Shown: piece by piece, positions 1 through 7,958 of the stretch | Numbering within the stretch: the first letter of the stretch is position 1 | Layout of the letters: the number at the start of each line of letters is the position of its first letter | Assembly: GCA_045627605.1 (NCBI GenBank) | Contig: JAZQOA010000003.1 | Span: 1-26,102, forward strand | DNA length: 26,102 nucleotides | Source: RGIG5952 sp045627605 | GTDB lineage: Bacteria > Verrucomicrobiota > Kiritimatiellia > RFP12 > JAAYLN01 | Reading direction: 5' to 3' | Translations under genes and position numbers: made by a program | The notes under the pieces: model-generated | Seen by the model: only the letters and a program-made list of their open reading frames with translations | The model's database searches: none | What the model was told of the DNA's origin: nothing

Positions 1-1211
1 GGCTTCTGAAAAGCGCCCCCCTCCCCGCCGGCATCGTTCTTCTCGATTCTTCAACCGGCAGCGGCCCCGCCGAAATGCTCGACGCCCTTCCCGCCGGCGG
101 GAACCTTCTGCTGGTCACGCATGTTCCGCCACCATCCTGGAACGGCGATTCAAGGGAGGCGTGGCTTGCGGCACGGCGGCGCGGCGCAATCGCGCTGACA
201 GTCGCCGGCCACCTGCACAAGGACATGGAATCGGACGGCCTCCGCCTCGTCCGCGGACTCGACCCCGACAAGGCTCTTGGCGGACCGCCCTCCTTCCCCG
301 TCCTTGAGGACGGCCCGGACGGCTGGCGCATTTCCCAAACCTGCGTCCTGCCCGGCATCGATCCCGGCGAATGGTCCGCCGACTTCCGGCGCGCCTTCCG
401 CGAGGATCTTGGATTCTCCACGATGTACGATCCGCTGGGCGGCCTCGATTTCGCCATCCGCAACAACGTGCCGAACGTGGAAGTCCGCGACGCCTCCTGG
501 CGTCCGGAAGACTTCCGCCGCCTCCGCGAAAAAATCGGAGACTGGCGCAAGGCTGGCGGACGCATTCTCTCCACGCACCTGCCGGCGCTCCACTTTGAAA
601 ACGGGGAATGCAGCGGCATCGGCCGCCTCGCGGACGCCTGCCGCGCCGCCCTCGACATGGGGTGCGACCGCGGCACGCTCCACGTCCCCGAAATCAAGGT
701 CGGCGAGTACGACGCCAACCTGGAGCTTGTCCGCGACGCCTTCGCGAAGGCGCTCGCGCCCGTCGCCGGCACGGCTTTCAAAATCGGCGTCGAGAACATG
801 CACATGGCGCCGCGCGGCGAAACGGCGACGGAAAGAAGCTTCGGCTACACCCCCGGGGAATGCCAAAGGCAAGTCGCCCTTCTCCGCTCGATCGGCGGCC
901 TCGACGCGGGCTACCACATCGACATCGGCCACGCGCGCAACAACGCGCCCTTCGACCACCCATGGCCGGTCAGCTCCTGGTACCAGCTCCTCGGCGCGGA
1001 ATGCAACGGCATGCACATCCACCAGGTCACGATGAAGCCCGACGGCGCCATCGCCAACCACAAGGCGCTGACCGGGTGCTTCGACCCGCTCATCTCCTTG
1101 TCGTCGCTTATCCTGGCGAGACGCGAGGGCTTGCTTCCCCGCGTCCCGATGTTCCTCGAGATCCGCGACAACCTCGGGCCCGACTGCTACCTCGCCCTGT
1201 CGCGCCTTTAG
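1..1211 (+). CDS. Metallophosphoesterase C-terminus fused to sugar-isomerase-like TIM barrel (5' partial)
   Basis: The reading frame is open from the first bases of the window, so the true start lies upstream; an internal ATG at 75 is unlikely to be the start. The first ~90 residues read as the end of a calcineurin-like phosphoesterase: a strand followed by VTHVPPP, then VAGHLHKD, a GHxH metal motif. From about residue 130 the protein switches to an AP-endonuclease-2/xylose-isomerase-like TIM barrel. Candidate metal and acid-base positions are in STHLPA, TLHVPEI, VENMHM (Glu), HIDIGHARNN (Asp and His), MHIHQ and FLEIRD (Glu). Known barrel members are sugar isomerases, epimerases or endonucleases; the substrate here cannot be told. 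Having both domains in one chain is unusual, and no frameshift is visible between them. It ends with TAG 37 bases before a bidirectional terminator and faces the alcohol dehydrogenase gene. Confidence 0.75.
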   Translation, partial: LLKSAPLPAGIVLLDSSTGSGPAEMLDALPAGGNLLLVTHVPPPSWNGDSREAWLAARRRGAIALTVAGHLHKDMESDGLRLVRGLDPDKALGGPPSFPVLEDGPDGWRISQTCVLPGIDPGEWSADFRRAFREDLGFSTMYDPLGGLDFAIRNNVPNVEVRDASWRPEDFRRLREKIGDWRKAGGRILSTHLPALHFENGECSGIGRLADACRAALDMGCDRGTLHVPEIKVGEYDANLELVRDAFAKALAPVAGTAFKIGVENMHMAPRGETATERSFGYTPGECQRQVALLRSIGGLDAGYHIDIGHARNNAPFDHPWPVSSWYQLLGAECNGMHIHQVTMKPDGAIANHKALTGCFDPLISLSSLILARREGLLPRVPMFLEIRDNLGPDCYLALSRL

Positions 1212-1247
1212 CGAAAAGCCGGCGGCGTCCAAAGCCACGCCAGTCAA

Positions 1248-1279
1248 AAAAAGAGCCGCGCAAATGCGCGGCTCTTTTT
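1248..1279. terminator. Bidirectional intrinsic terminator
   Basis: A perfect 14-bp inverted repeat (left arm 1248-1261, right arm 1266-1279) encloses the loop AAAT. The GC core is GAGCCGCGC paired with GCGCGGCTC, flanked by an A-run on the left (1246-1252) and a T-run on the right (1275-1279). Either strand therefore gives a GC hairpin followed by a U tract. It lies between the convergent ends of the plus-strand fusion gene (1211) and the minus-strand dehydrogenase (1326), so it can serve both. Confidence 0.9.
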
Positions 1280-1325
1280 GCATCCGTTGCAGATGCGGTG
1301 CCTGCTTGCCCTTCCCGGATTTGTG

Positions 1326-2429
1326 TCATTCGGGGAAGAAGGCGATCTTGGGGCCCTGCAAGGGGATGTTCATCTCCATCGCCTCGTTCATCTTGTCGAT
1401 CGGGTAGCGGTGCGTGAGCAGGTCCGTGACGGGCAAGCCGCGCTCCTGCGCCTCCTTGAGGAACGAGAACGACTGCACCCAGTCCTTGGCCTGGTAGGTC
1501 CAGGAACCGATGGCCTTGACCTCCTTGTTGCACATGTCGAGGTGCGGGTTGTAGGTGGTGTCGCCGTTGTTGGTGAAGAAACCGAGTTCGCAGAAGCTGC
1601 CCCCGCGGCGGACGTAGCTCCAGGCCTTCGAGGCCGCCCTGGGCGAGCCCGTGCACTGGAAGAGCATCTCCGCCCCGAGGCCGCCCGAAATGGCCTTGAC
1701 CTGCTCCGTGGCGTCCGGCGCGAGGCCATTGACCGTGTAGGCGGCGCCCAGGCGCCTGGCCATGGCGAGGCGCTTCTCGTCGCCGTCGCAGGCGATGATG
1801 TTGCGGACGCCCAGGCAGCGGACCATCGCGAGGAGCAGGAGCCCGATCGGGCCGCATCCCTGCACGAGCACGTAGGAGTCGAACTTGAAGTCGAAGATTT
1901 TCTTGGCCTGCTCGACGGCGTGCACGATGACGGCCGCGGGCTCGATAAGGACGCGGAGATCGCGGTCCATGTCCGAGACATTGAAGACCACGCCGCCCGC
2001 ATTGACCTTCATGTACTCGCCGAACCAGCCGTTGAGGTAGTGGTCTTCTCCGGGCATGAGGCCGAAGATTTCGCCCCCCTCGCAGAGGTGGACGATTTCA
2101 GGCGAGAACTTGCAGGTGTCGCACTTGCCGCAGGGCTTGAGACCGGTCACGATCTTGTCGCCGACCTTGAGGGACTTGCCCGTGTAGTCTTTCGTGACGT
2201 TCTTGCCGAGCTTGACGATTTCGCCGGTGCCTTCGTGGCCGAGCTGCACCGGGCAGTATTTGAACGGGTCGCCCTTGAACTCGTGGACGTCGGTTCCGCA
2301 AATGCCCACGCCTTCGACCTTGACGAGGATTTCGTCGTCGCCGATTTCGGGAATCGGGACCTCGTGCACCACCATCTTGCGGGGGGCTTCAAGCACGGCG
2401 ATCTTCGCCGTCTTCGGAATGTCTGCCAT
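1326..2429 (-). CDS. Zinc-dependent medium-chain alcohol/polyol dehydrogenase
   Basis: A 367-residue NAD(P)-dependent MDR dehydrogenase, likely oxidising a sugar alcohol or similar secondary alcohol in the cytoplasm. The catalytic zinc site is visible as GICGTD (Cys44) and GHEGTGE (His65, Glu66). The structural zinc lobe has Cys100, 103, 106 and 116; the last spacing is two residues longer than the usual CxxCxxCx7C. The Rossmann nucleotide site is GCGPIG at 191-196, followed by an acidic residue (CDGDEKR), which suggests NAD. Length is normal for the sorbitol/threonine dehydrogenase branch. The ATG follows an AAGGAGA Shine-Dalgarno at good spacing. It is the last gene of a run with an SDR dehydrogenase 54 bases upstream. 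The exact substrate is not determinable. Confidence 0.9.
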   Translation of the reverse strand: MADIPKTAKIAVLEAPRKMVVHEVPIPEIGDDEILVKVEGVGICGTDVHEFKGDPFKYCPVQLGHEGTGEIVKLGKNVTKDYTGKSLKVGDKIVTGLKPCGKCDTCKFSPEIVHLCEGGEIFGLMPGEDHYLNGWFGEYMKVNAGGVVFNVSDMDRDLRVLIEPAAVIVHAVEQAKKIFDFKFDSYVLVQGCGPIGLLLLAMVRCLGVRNIIACDGDEKRLAMARRLGAAYTVNGLAPDATEQVKAISGGLGAEMLFQCTGSPRAASKAWSYVRRGGSFCELGFFTNNGDTTYNPHLDMCNKEVKAIGSWTYQAKDWVQSFSFLKEAQERGLPVTDLLTHRYPIDKMNEAMEMNIPLQGPKIAFFPE

Positions 2430-2457
2430 TGTGTCTTCTCCTTGTTGCTTGGTGTTG

Positions 2458-2473
2458 CGCGGCCTGCGCCGCG
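2458..2473 (-). other. Small intercistronic hairpin between SDR and ADH genes
   Basis: CGCGGC (2458-2463) and GCCGCG (2468-2473) form a 6-bp GC stem with a four-base loop in the 54-base gap between the two dehydrogenase genes. No U tract follows in the direction of transcription, so it is not a convincing terminator. It may affect mRNA processing or stability, or be incidental. Confidence 0.3.
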
Positions 2474-2483
2474 GGAAAACGCG

Positions 2484-3230
2484 CTACATGCTCAGGCGTC
2501 CGCCATCGATCACGTGGTTGGTGCCGGTGACGAACGCGGCCTTGTCGGAGCAGAGGTAAAGCATGAAATCGACAATTTCGATCGGCTCGGCGGCCCGGCC
2601 GATGAGCGTCGGCATCCCGGCCATGGCGGGCCGCGTCAGCACGGGGCCGGGGGAAACGCAAACCGCGCGCACGCCGTGCTTGGCCCCGGCCTTGGCAAGG
2701 CCCTTCACGAAGTTGAAGAGGCCGCTCTTCGCCGTGCCGTACATCGAGCCGCAACCATCGCCCTCGAAGCCCGTGACCGAGCCGGTCAGCAAAATGACGC
2801 CGCGCTGCTGCTTCACCATCTGGGGCATGCAGGCGCGGGCGAAGTAAACGGGGCCCTTGAGATTGACGTCGAGTCCCCAGTCAATCACGTCGACGGGTTG
2901 CTCGTAGAAGGGCTTGTAGCTCTGGCAGCAGCGCGCCTCGTTGCCGCCGGCGATGCAAAGCAGGTAGTCGAGGCTGCCATAGGTCTCGACCGCCATGGCC
3001 GCGGCCTTCTCGGCGTCCGCGAACTTGCGGACGTCCGTCACAAGCGCCGTCGCCTTGCCGCCGGCCGCGCGGATTTCCCCGGCGGCCTTTTCGACGGCCT
3101 CGGCGTTGATGTCGCACATCAGCACCGAAGCGCCGGCCTTGGCGAGTTCCCTGGAAGCCAAAAGCGCCATCCCCGACCCTGCGCCGGTAATGACCGCGGT
3201 TTTGCCGCTGAAGCAATCGTAATCACCCAT
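2484..3230 (-). CDS. Short-chain dehydrogenase/reductase (SDR)
   Basis: A classical SDR of 248 residues. The tetrad is complete: Asn123 (DVNLKG), Ser151 (TGSVTG), Tyr164 and Lys168 (YGTAK). The coenzyme loop is TGAGSGMA at 15-22, so the last glycine of TGxxxGxG is alanine, and the usual NNAG motif reads CIAGG. Asp40 after the second strand favours NAD(H). It ends with the typical TGTNHVIDGG. A GTG 27 bases upstream (3257) is also in frame. The ATG at 3230 is preferred because GGAGG lies 8 bases before it and the fold starts directly after. Its neighbours, an MDR dehydrogenase and a sodium symporter, suggest uptake and two-step oxidation of a small metabolite, but this is inference. Confidence 0.9.
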   Translation of the reverse strand: MGDYDCFSGKTAVITGAGSGMALLASRELAKAGASVLMCDINAEAVEKAAGEIRAAGGKATALVTDVRKFADAEKAAAMAVETYGSLDYLLCIAGGNEARCCQSYKPFYEQPVDVIDWGLDVNLKGPVYFARACMPQMVKQQRGVILLTGSVTGFEGDGCGSMYGTAKSGLFNFVKGLAKAGAKHGVRAVCVSPGPVLTRPAMAGMPTLIGRAAEPIEIVDFMLYLCSDKAAFVTGTNHVIDGGRLSM

Positions 3231-3290
3231 TTTCAAATCCTCCGATTTAAGATTCACACCCTTGCGAAACGCCCCGGTATCTTACGCCGC

Positions 3291-4697
3291 CTATGCAAAC
3301 TTCTGCCAGTAGCCGACAATCAGGATTGCCGCCAAAATCACCGGCAGGATCCACGTGAGGTAGAAGCGCGCCCACTGGGGGAACTTGGCGCCGGCACCCT
3401 GGTCCGCTTCGGCCGTGAAGTTTTTCCAGCCCCAGCCGTAGCGGTTGCAGCAGAAGAGGCAGAAGATCAGCGAGCCTATTGGGAGAAGCGTGTTGGAGAT
3501 GATGAAGTCTTCGCAGTCGAGAACGCCGCCGATGTGCGGGACGTTGAACGACTTCCAGATGTTAAAGCCGAAAATGCACGGGAGCGTCAGCAGCGTCAGG
3601 AAGACGAAGTTGAAAAGCGTCGACTTCCGGCGCGACCAGCCGAAGCCGTCCATGAAGTAGGCGATGCAATTTTCGACGACCGCGATGACCGTCGTCAGGG
3701 CCGCGGCGCTCATAAAGGTGAAGAAAAGAGCGCCGAAAACACGCCCCGCCAGCGGCGACATGTTGTTGAAGACGTTGGGAAGCGTGGCGAAAATCAACCC
3801 GGGGCCGGCGTCGGGGTTGATCCCGAAGGCAAAGCACGCCGGGAAGATGACGAGCCCCGCTGTCAGCGCGACGAAGGTGTCGAGCCCGACGACAATGGCG
3901 GACTCCGTCGTAAGCGTCCGCTTCTTGTCGAGGTAGCTGCCGAAGATGCACATGGCGCCGACACCGATCGAAAGGGTGAAGAAGGCCTGGTTCATCGCGT
4001 CGTTGACAAGCGGCCAGAAACCCGCCGCCTTGGCGCGGGCGAAATCGGGAAGGAGGTAGAAGCGGAGCCCCTCGACCGCCCCGGGAAGAGTAATCGCATA
4101 GGCCGCGAGCGAAACCATGATGAGGAGAAGTCCCGCCATCATATACTTCGTCACGCGCTCGACGCCTTTTTTGACCCCAAGGGAACAGACGCCGAAGCCA
4201 ATCACGGATGTGACCACCGCCCAGAAAGCCATCTCAAGCGGACTGGCCAGCATGGAGCCGAAAAGATTGCCGACATACGCCTGGACATCTGCCGTTCCCG
4301 CCGGGGCGATCATCTTCCCGGAAAAGCCCTTGGCCATGTAGTTGAGCATCCAGCCGGCGACGGGGATGTAGAACATCATGAGGAAGTAGCCGCCGGCAAT
4401 CGAGAACCAGCCGAAGGCATGCCACTTGGTCCCGGCGGGTTCAAGCACGTGGAAGGCCCGGCCCATGTTGAGACGGGAGCCGCGCCCCACCGAGAACTCC
4501 ATGATGAGCACGGGGAGTCCCATCGCCACGAGGAAGACGAGGTAGGCGATCAGAAACACCGCGCCCCCGTACTTGCCGGTGATGAAAGGAAAGCGCCAGA
4601 CGTTCCCAAGGCCGATGGCGCAACCGGCCGAAAGCAAGAGGAAACCCAGGCGGCTCCCAAGCGATTCTCTTTTTCTGTCGTTCATAGCGGATTCCAT
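3291..4697 (-). CDS. Sodium-dependent neurotransmitter:sodium symporter (NSS/SNF) family transporter
   Basis: An inner-membrane LeuT-fold symporter of 468 residues. The NSS signature of TM1 is clear: residues 14-36 include GSRLGF and then GLGNVWRF at 29-36, the unwound, sodium-binding segment. It is followed by GGAVFLIAYL and EFSVGRGS. About 11-12 hydrophobic spans follow, ending with a hydrophobic C-terminal helix, as in bacterial members. Known relatives import amino acids or related amines with sodium; the substrate here is unknown. The start ATG at 4697 overlaps the stop of the DHH phosphoesterase gene (TAATG), implying translational coupling. An alternative ATG lies at 4685 and would give 464 residues. 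A TATAAT motif on the same bases could make a very short leader for the 4685 start. Confidence 0.9.
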   Translation of the reverse strand: MESAMNDRKRESLGSRLGFLLLSAGCAIGLGNVWRFPFITGKYGGAVFLIAYLVFLVAMGLPVLIMEFSVGRGSRLNMGRAFHVLEPAGTKWHAFGWFSIAGGYFLMMFYIPVAGWMLNYMAKGFSGKMIAPAGTADVQAYVGNLFGSMLASPLEMAFWAVVTSVIGFGVCSLGVKKGVERVTKYMMAGLLLIMVSLAAYAITLPGAVEGLRFYLLPDFARAKAAGFWPLVNDAMNQAFFTLSIGVGAMCIFGSYLDKKRTLTTESAIVVGLDTFVALTAGLVIFPACFAFGINPDAGPGLIFATLPNVFNNMSPLAGRVFGALFFTFMSAAALTTVIAVVENCIAYFMDGFGWSRRKSTLFNFVFLTLLTLPCIFGFNIWKSFNVPHIGGVLDCEDFIISNTLLPIGSLIFCLFCCNRYGWGWKNFTAEADQGAGAKFPQWARFYLTWILPVILAAILIVGYWQKFA

Positions 4698-4704
4698 TAT
4701 ACCA
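4696..4704 (-). promoter_or_regulatory. Possible extended -10 promoter overlapping the nrnA stop codon
   Basis: On the minus strand the bases read TGGTATAAT, a perfect extended -10 element. It is embedded in the last codons of the DHH phosphoesterase gene. No good -35 is evident. Transcription about seven bases further on would begin 4-5 bases before the ATG at 4685, giving an almost leaderless symporter mRNA. The same 12-base string TTTGGTATAATG occurs in the promoter region near 5773-5784. It may be coincidence, because the coding context (GLV then stop) also demands these bases. Confidence 0.3.
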
Positions 4705-5671
4705 AACCGGGCAATTCTTTTCGGACGCGCTCCATCGCCTCCTCGATGCCGCACTTGATCGTCGCGCCGGCGGCGAGACGATGCCCGCCGCCGCCGAACC
4801 GTTCGGCAAGCGCCGAGGCGCTCAGCGGCTCGCGGGCGCGGATGCTCAGGTGGGTGGCGTCATCATAGGACTTGCTGCGGTAGAAGAAAATGGCGAGCGA
4901 CGCGCCGCGCACGGCGCGGGGGATGTTGACGAACTCTTCGCTGTCGGCCTTCCTGCAGCCCGTGGCAAGGTAGTCGGGGACGTCGAGATGGATGACCGCG
5001 ACCTTGCCGTCCATCCAGGTCTCAAGCGAGGCGTAGGCGCGCGCCCGGAGCCGGAGGGCGCGCAATTCCATCCGCGAGAAGATCTCGTCATTGAGAAAAT
5101 CCTGGCGGACGCCCCTCCGCAACAGGTCGGCGCCGCACTCAAGCGTCGACGGATGCGTGCAGGAATAGGAAAAACGCCCCGTATCGGTGACAATGGCGAC
5201 CCAAAGCGCCTCGGCGGCAGACTGGTCGATCTCCCAGTCCGCCGCGCGGGCGATGCGCCAGACGAGCTCGCCGGTCGATGAGGCGTCAGCCACCACGTAG
5301 TTGACCTTTCCAAAGCCGTCGTTGCTTTCGTGGTGGTCGATGTTGAGGACGTTCAGTCCGTCCAGCTTGTCGCGGAAGCCCGGCACGGAAATCCGCGCCG
5401 GCGTGGCGCAGTCCAGGCAAACAAGGAGCCCCGGCGCGAGATCGGCGGCGTCGGGATCGGAAAAAAGCTCCGTGCCAGACATCACAGCCGGAGCCCCCAG
5501 GTCGGACCGCCGCACATAGACCTTCGCCCTCTTGCCGAGCTTCCCGAGCATCAGGCCCAGGGCGAGGGACGATCCCGAGGCATCGCCGTCCGGGCCCACA
5601 TGCGTGACGACGGCGATGTCGTCCGCCGCCATAATCGTCTCGATAACCTTCTCTATGCTGTCGTTTTGCAT
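4697..5671 (-). CDS. nrnA: DHH/DHHA1 phosphoesterase, NrnA-like oligoribonuclease/pAp phosphatase
   Basis: A cytoplasmic two-domain DHH-family phosphoesterase of 324 residues, close to the usual NrnA length. Motif I is THVGPDGD at 23-30. The next metal aspartate is in CLDCA at about 87. The DHH motif is at 112-114 in NIDHHESN. The C-terminal DHHA1 domain carries GGGGHRLAAG from 293, which binds the substrate phosphate. Known members degrade short RNA oligonucleotides and/or dephosphorylate pAp; some relatives cleave cyclic dinucleotide products. Which activity applies is not decided here. An in-frame TTG at 5677 exists. The ATG at 5671 is preferred, with a CAGG-type Shine-Dalgarno six bases before it. 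It is probably the first gene of the run through the symporter and the two dehydrogenases. Confidence 0.88.
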   Translation of the reverse strand: MQNDSIEKVIETIMAADDIAVVTHVGPDGDASGSSLALGLMLGKLGKRAKVYVRRSDLGAPAVMSGTELFSDPDAADLAPGLLVCLDCATPARISVPGFRDKLDGLNVLNIDHHESNDGFGKVNYVVADASSTGELVWRIARAADWEIDQSAAEALWVAIVTDTGRFSYSCTHPSTLECGADLLRRGVRQDFLNDEIFSRMELRALRLRARAYASLETWMDGKVAVIHLDVPDYLATGCRKADSEEFVNIPRAVRGASLAIFFYRSKSYDDATHLSIRAREPLSASALAERFGGGGHRLAAGATIKCGIEEAMERVRKELPGLV

Positions 5672-5773
5672 GTTCAACCTGCGACTCGGCCTTGCGCTTC
5701 CATCCGGATTCGTCCGGAACCTGAAATACCGCCGGGAACCCCCTTTGCGCCAAGGCGGCTTTGTCGATAAGGC

Positions 5774-5782
5774 ATTATACCA
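5774..5782 (-). promoter_or_regulatory. Promoter (extended -10) for the nrnA-symporter-dehydrogenase run
   Basis: TGGTATAAT on the minus strand is a perfect extended -10. A weak -35 candidate, TGTCCA, lies 18 bases further upstream. Predicted transcription starts about 100 bases before the nrnA ATG at 5671. The rest of the 215-base gap (5672-5886) shows no gene and no convincing terminator for the ABC transporter gene that ends at 5887. Confidence 0.55.
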
Positions 5783-5886
5783 AATTCCAGGCGTCCGTGG
5801 ACAAACGTTATCAAAAGCCTACCCGGAAGGAAAAGAACACATCGACCACCGCGCCCCTTCCCCGTCCCTGCCAGAACTTCAAGAGG

Positions 5887-7665
5887 CTATTCCGACTGCG
5901 CCTTGAGCAGGCCGGCGAAAACACCGTTCCGGAGGGAGAGGTCGCGGTAGGTTCCCTCCTCCACGATTCGCCCGTGGTCGAAAACGAGAATGCGGTCGAC
6001 GTTGCGAACCGTAGACAGGCGGTGCGCGACAATGACGACGGTATGCCGTTCCATCAGTTTCTCGACCGACTGCTGGATGAGCCGCTCGGACTTGTTGTCA
6101 AGGGCGCTGGTGGCTTCGTCGAAGACGAGGATGTCGGGGTTTTTCAAAACGGCGCGCGCGATTGCCACGCGCTGTTTCTGCCCCCCCGAAAGCGACATCG
6201 CGCCGCTCCCGATGATTGTGTCGGCCCCGCTCGGCATGTCCGCGAGGAAGTCCGTGACATGCGCGACATCCATCGCCCGGCGCACCTCGTCAGGCGAGGC
6301 GTCGGGACGCGTGATCTTCACGTTGTCCGCGATGCTGCCGTAGAAGATGAAGGGATCCTGCGGCACGATCCCGATTGAACGGCGGAGGTCGCGCGTCGAA
6401 TAGTTGCGGACGTTCACGCCGTGGACCTTCACCTCGCCGCCGTCCGTGTCGTAGAGGCGCATGACGAGTTTCGTGAAGGTACTCTTGCCGCTGCCGCTTT
6501 CGCCGACGAGCCCGATGCTCTCCCCGTACTTCACGCTGCAGCTGAAGTCGGAGAAGACCGGCTGCGAGCCGTACGCAAAATCAACGTGGATGAATTCAAT
6601 GCAGGGTTTCCCGGCGCTAATCGCCGCGCCTTCCTCGTGTGAAACCGTGTGCAGGTCGCGGTACTTGATTTCGGGCGTGCTGGTCGCCTCCTCCATCGTC
6701 GCGACTATCTTCTCAAGCGAGGCCTCGGCGGTGCTGCGCACGAACGAGAGCCCGAACCAGCTGTTGAGAATCCCGAGGATCGACGTCATGCTGGCGAGAA
6801 AGGCGTAGAGCTCGCCGGTCGAGAGCCTGCCGCCGGGGATGTCCTCGCCCCAGATGCAGAACGCCGCCCCCACGACGTAGATCACCGCCGTCCCCAGGTA
6901 CTGGACGTATTCGGGCTTGAGCGAGGAGATGGTTGACGTCCGGCTGAAGCGGAACCCCTTGTCGCGGTAGTCGCCGAGGCGGGCGCGCAGGTTGGCGATC
7001 ATTTCGTCCTCGATCGAATAGACCTTGACCGCGTTCACGCCGTTGAGGACGTCGGAGATGTACTTGCTGGTCGCCCGCTCCGAATCCAGGTATTCGCCCG
7101 CCGCCTTCCTGACCTTTCTCCGGCAGTAGCAGGTGATCAGCGTCATCACCAGCGCCACCGCGACCATGAGAAGCGTCAGCGCCCAGTTGAAGCTTGAAAG
7201 CGCCGCCAGGGAAATCGCGAAGGCGACGATCTGGTACGGGATGCACATGATGACCTGGTTCATGTACGTGCGGATATTCGTCATGGGCGAACCCAGCACG
7301 CAGTTGTAGAGTTCGCCGGGCGAGTTCTTCGCGTAGAAGCGCATGCACTTGTGCTGGATCGAGGCGAAGACGTCCGCCCTCAGCCTGAACATCGCGTTCT
7401 CCATCGACTTCAGAAGATCGACGTAGCCCACGCGCCACGACAGGACGCGCAGCGTCGAAATCGCGACATAGACGAGGCTCATCAGCAGGCAGTAGCGGAA
7501 CGCCTCTCCCTTCGTCCCCCAGTCGCCGCAAATGCCATTGTCCACGATGTACTTGATGACGAGAGGCTGTGCCGCGAGGCACGCGCCCGTGAGCGCCGAA
7601 CATGCCATCGCGACAACAAGCAACCCACGGTAATGGCGCAGGTAGCGGAAGAGGAAACGCCACAT
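5887..7665 (-). CDS. ABC exporter, fused membrane and ATPase domains
   Basis: A 592-residue half-transporter of the MsbA/MDR exporter architecture that should work as a homodimer in the inner membrane. The membrane domain spans about residues 1-320 with six hydrophobic spans. The ATPase domain is complete: Walker A GESGSGKST at 388-396, Q-loop Gln436, signature LSGGQ at 492-496, Walker B ILVFDE at 512-517, and His548 of the H-loop. The frame extends 74 codons upstream with no membrane or domain signal. The ATG at 7665 is chosen because GAGG lies seven bases before it and the first span begins at once. The substrate is unknown; relatives move lipids, peptides or drugs. It sits just downstream of the glycan locus but has its own promoter. 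Confidence 0.9.
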   Translation of the reverse strand: MWRFLFRYLRHYRGLLVVAMACSALTGACLAAQPLVIKYIVDNGICGDWGTKGEAFRYCLLMSLVYVAISTLRVLSWRVGYVDLLKSMENAMFRLRADVFASIQHKCMRFYAKNSPGELYNCVLGSPMTNIRTYMNQVIMCIPYQIVAFAISLAALSSFNWALTLLMVAVALVMTLITCYCRRKVRKAAGEYLDSERATSKYISDVLNGVNAVKVYSIEDEMIANLRARLGDYRDKGFRFSRTSTISSLKPEYVQYLGTAVIYVVGAAFCIWGEDIPGGRLSTGELYAFLASMTSILGILNSWFGLSFVRSTAEASLEKIVATMEEATSTPEIKYRDLHTVSHEEGAAISAGKPCIEFIHVDFAYGSQPVFSDFSCSVKYGESIGLVGESGSGKSTFTKLVMRLYDTDGGEVKVHGVNVRNYSTRDLRRSIGIVPQDPFIFYGSIADNVKITRPDASPDEVRRAMDVAHVTDFLADMPSGADTIIGSGAMSLSGGQKQRVAIARAVLKNPDILVFDEATSALDNKSERLIQQSVEKLMERHTVVIVAHRLSTVRNVDRILVFDHGRIVEEGTYRDLSLRNGVFAGLLKAQSE

Positions 7666-7789
7666 TTGCAGGCCTCGGACCTCCGTTTTGGAAGGGTTCC
7701 GCCTTGCCTTGGACGATGCGGGCAGATCAGGTTTTGAACTTGAAAAACGCATGGCTTGGAAGCGTTTTGATTTCCGACCAAAAAAACTG

Positions 7790-7818
7790 ATTTTACAACG
7801 TCTGCCGCCTTCCGGCAA
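7790..7818 (-). promoter_or_regulatory. Promoter for the ABC exporter gene
   Basis: On the minus strand, TTGCCG (7813-7818) and TAAAAT (7790-7795) are separated by exactly 17 bases, matching a sigma-70 promoter at 4/6 and 5/6 positions. The start would be near 7783, giving a leader of about 118 bases before the ATG at 7665. Confidence 0.5.
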
Positions 7819-7907
7819 GTCCGCCATGATCCGCGAAATGCCACCCGCAAAATGCCGCCCCCATGATCTTGCCCCTCCCTTTTCCAAGCGGATGCCAGCG
7901 GTTTCCC

Positions 7908-7938
7908 ACTCTGAACTCTGAACCCAGAACTCTCAACT
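7908..7938 (-). repeat. Degenerate 7-bp tandem repeat after the GH38 gene
   Basis: In the sense of transcription four to five imperfect copies of a heptamer (consensus AGTTCAG, with AGTTGAG and AGTTCTG variants) follow the GH38 stop codon by about 20 bases. A shorter tract of the same unit surrounds the stop codon of the Asp-box gene at 23965-23981. No open reading frame is involved. Confidence 0.6.
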
Positions 7939-7958
7939 GCGCCTCTGGCGCGTCACTT

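Noticed and set aside
1278..4868. A 1196-codon open frame on the plus strand
   Set aside because: It runs antisense to the dehydrogenase, SDR, symporter and phosphoesterase genes, all of which have strong family motifs. Its translation is low-complexity and rich in Arg, Asp, Glu and Val, as expected from the complement of GC-rich codons.
7666..7887. Upstream extension of the ABC exporter frame (74 extra codons)
   Set aside because: The extension has no membrane or domain signal, overlaps a good promoter at 7790-7818, and a ribosome site precedes the ATG at 7665.
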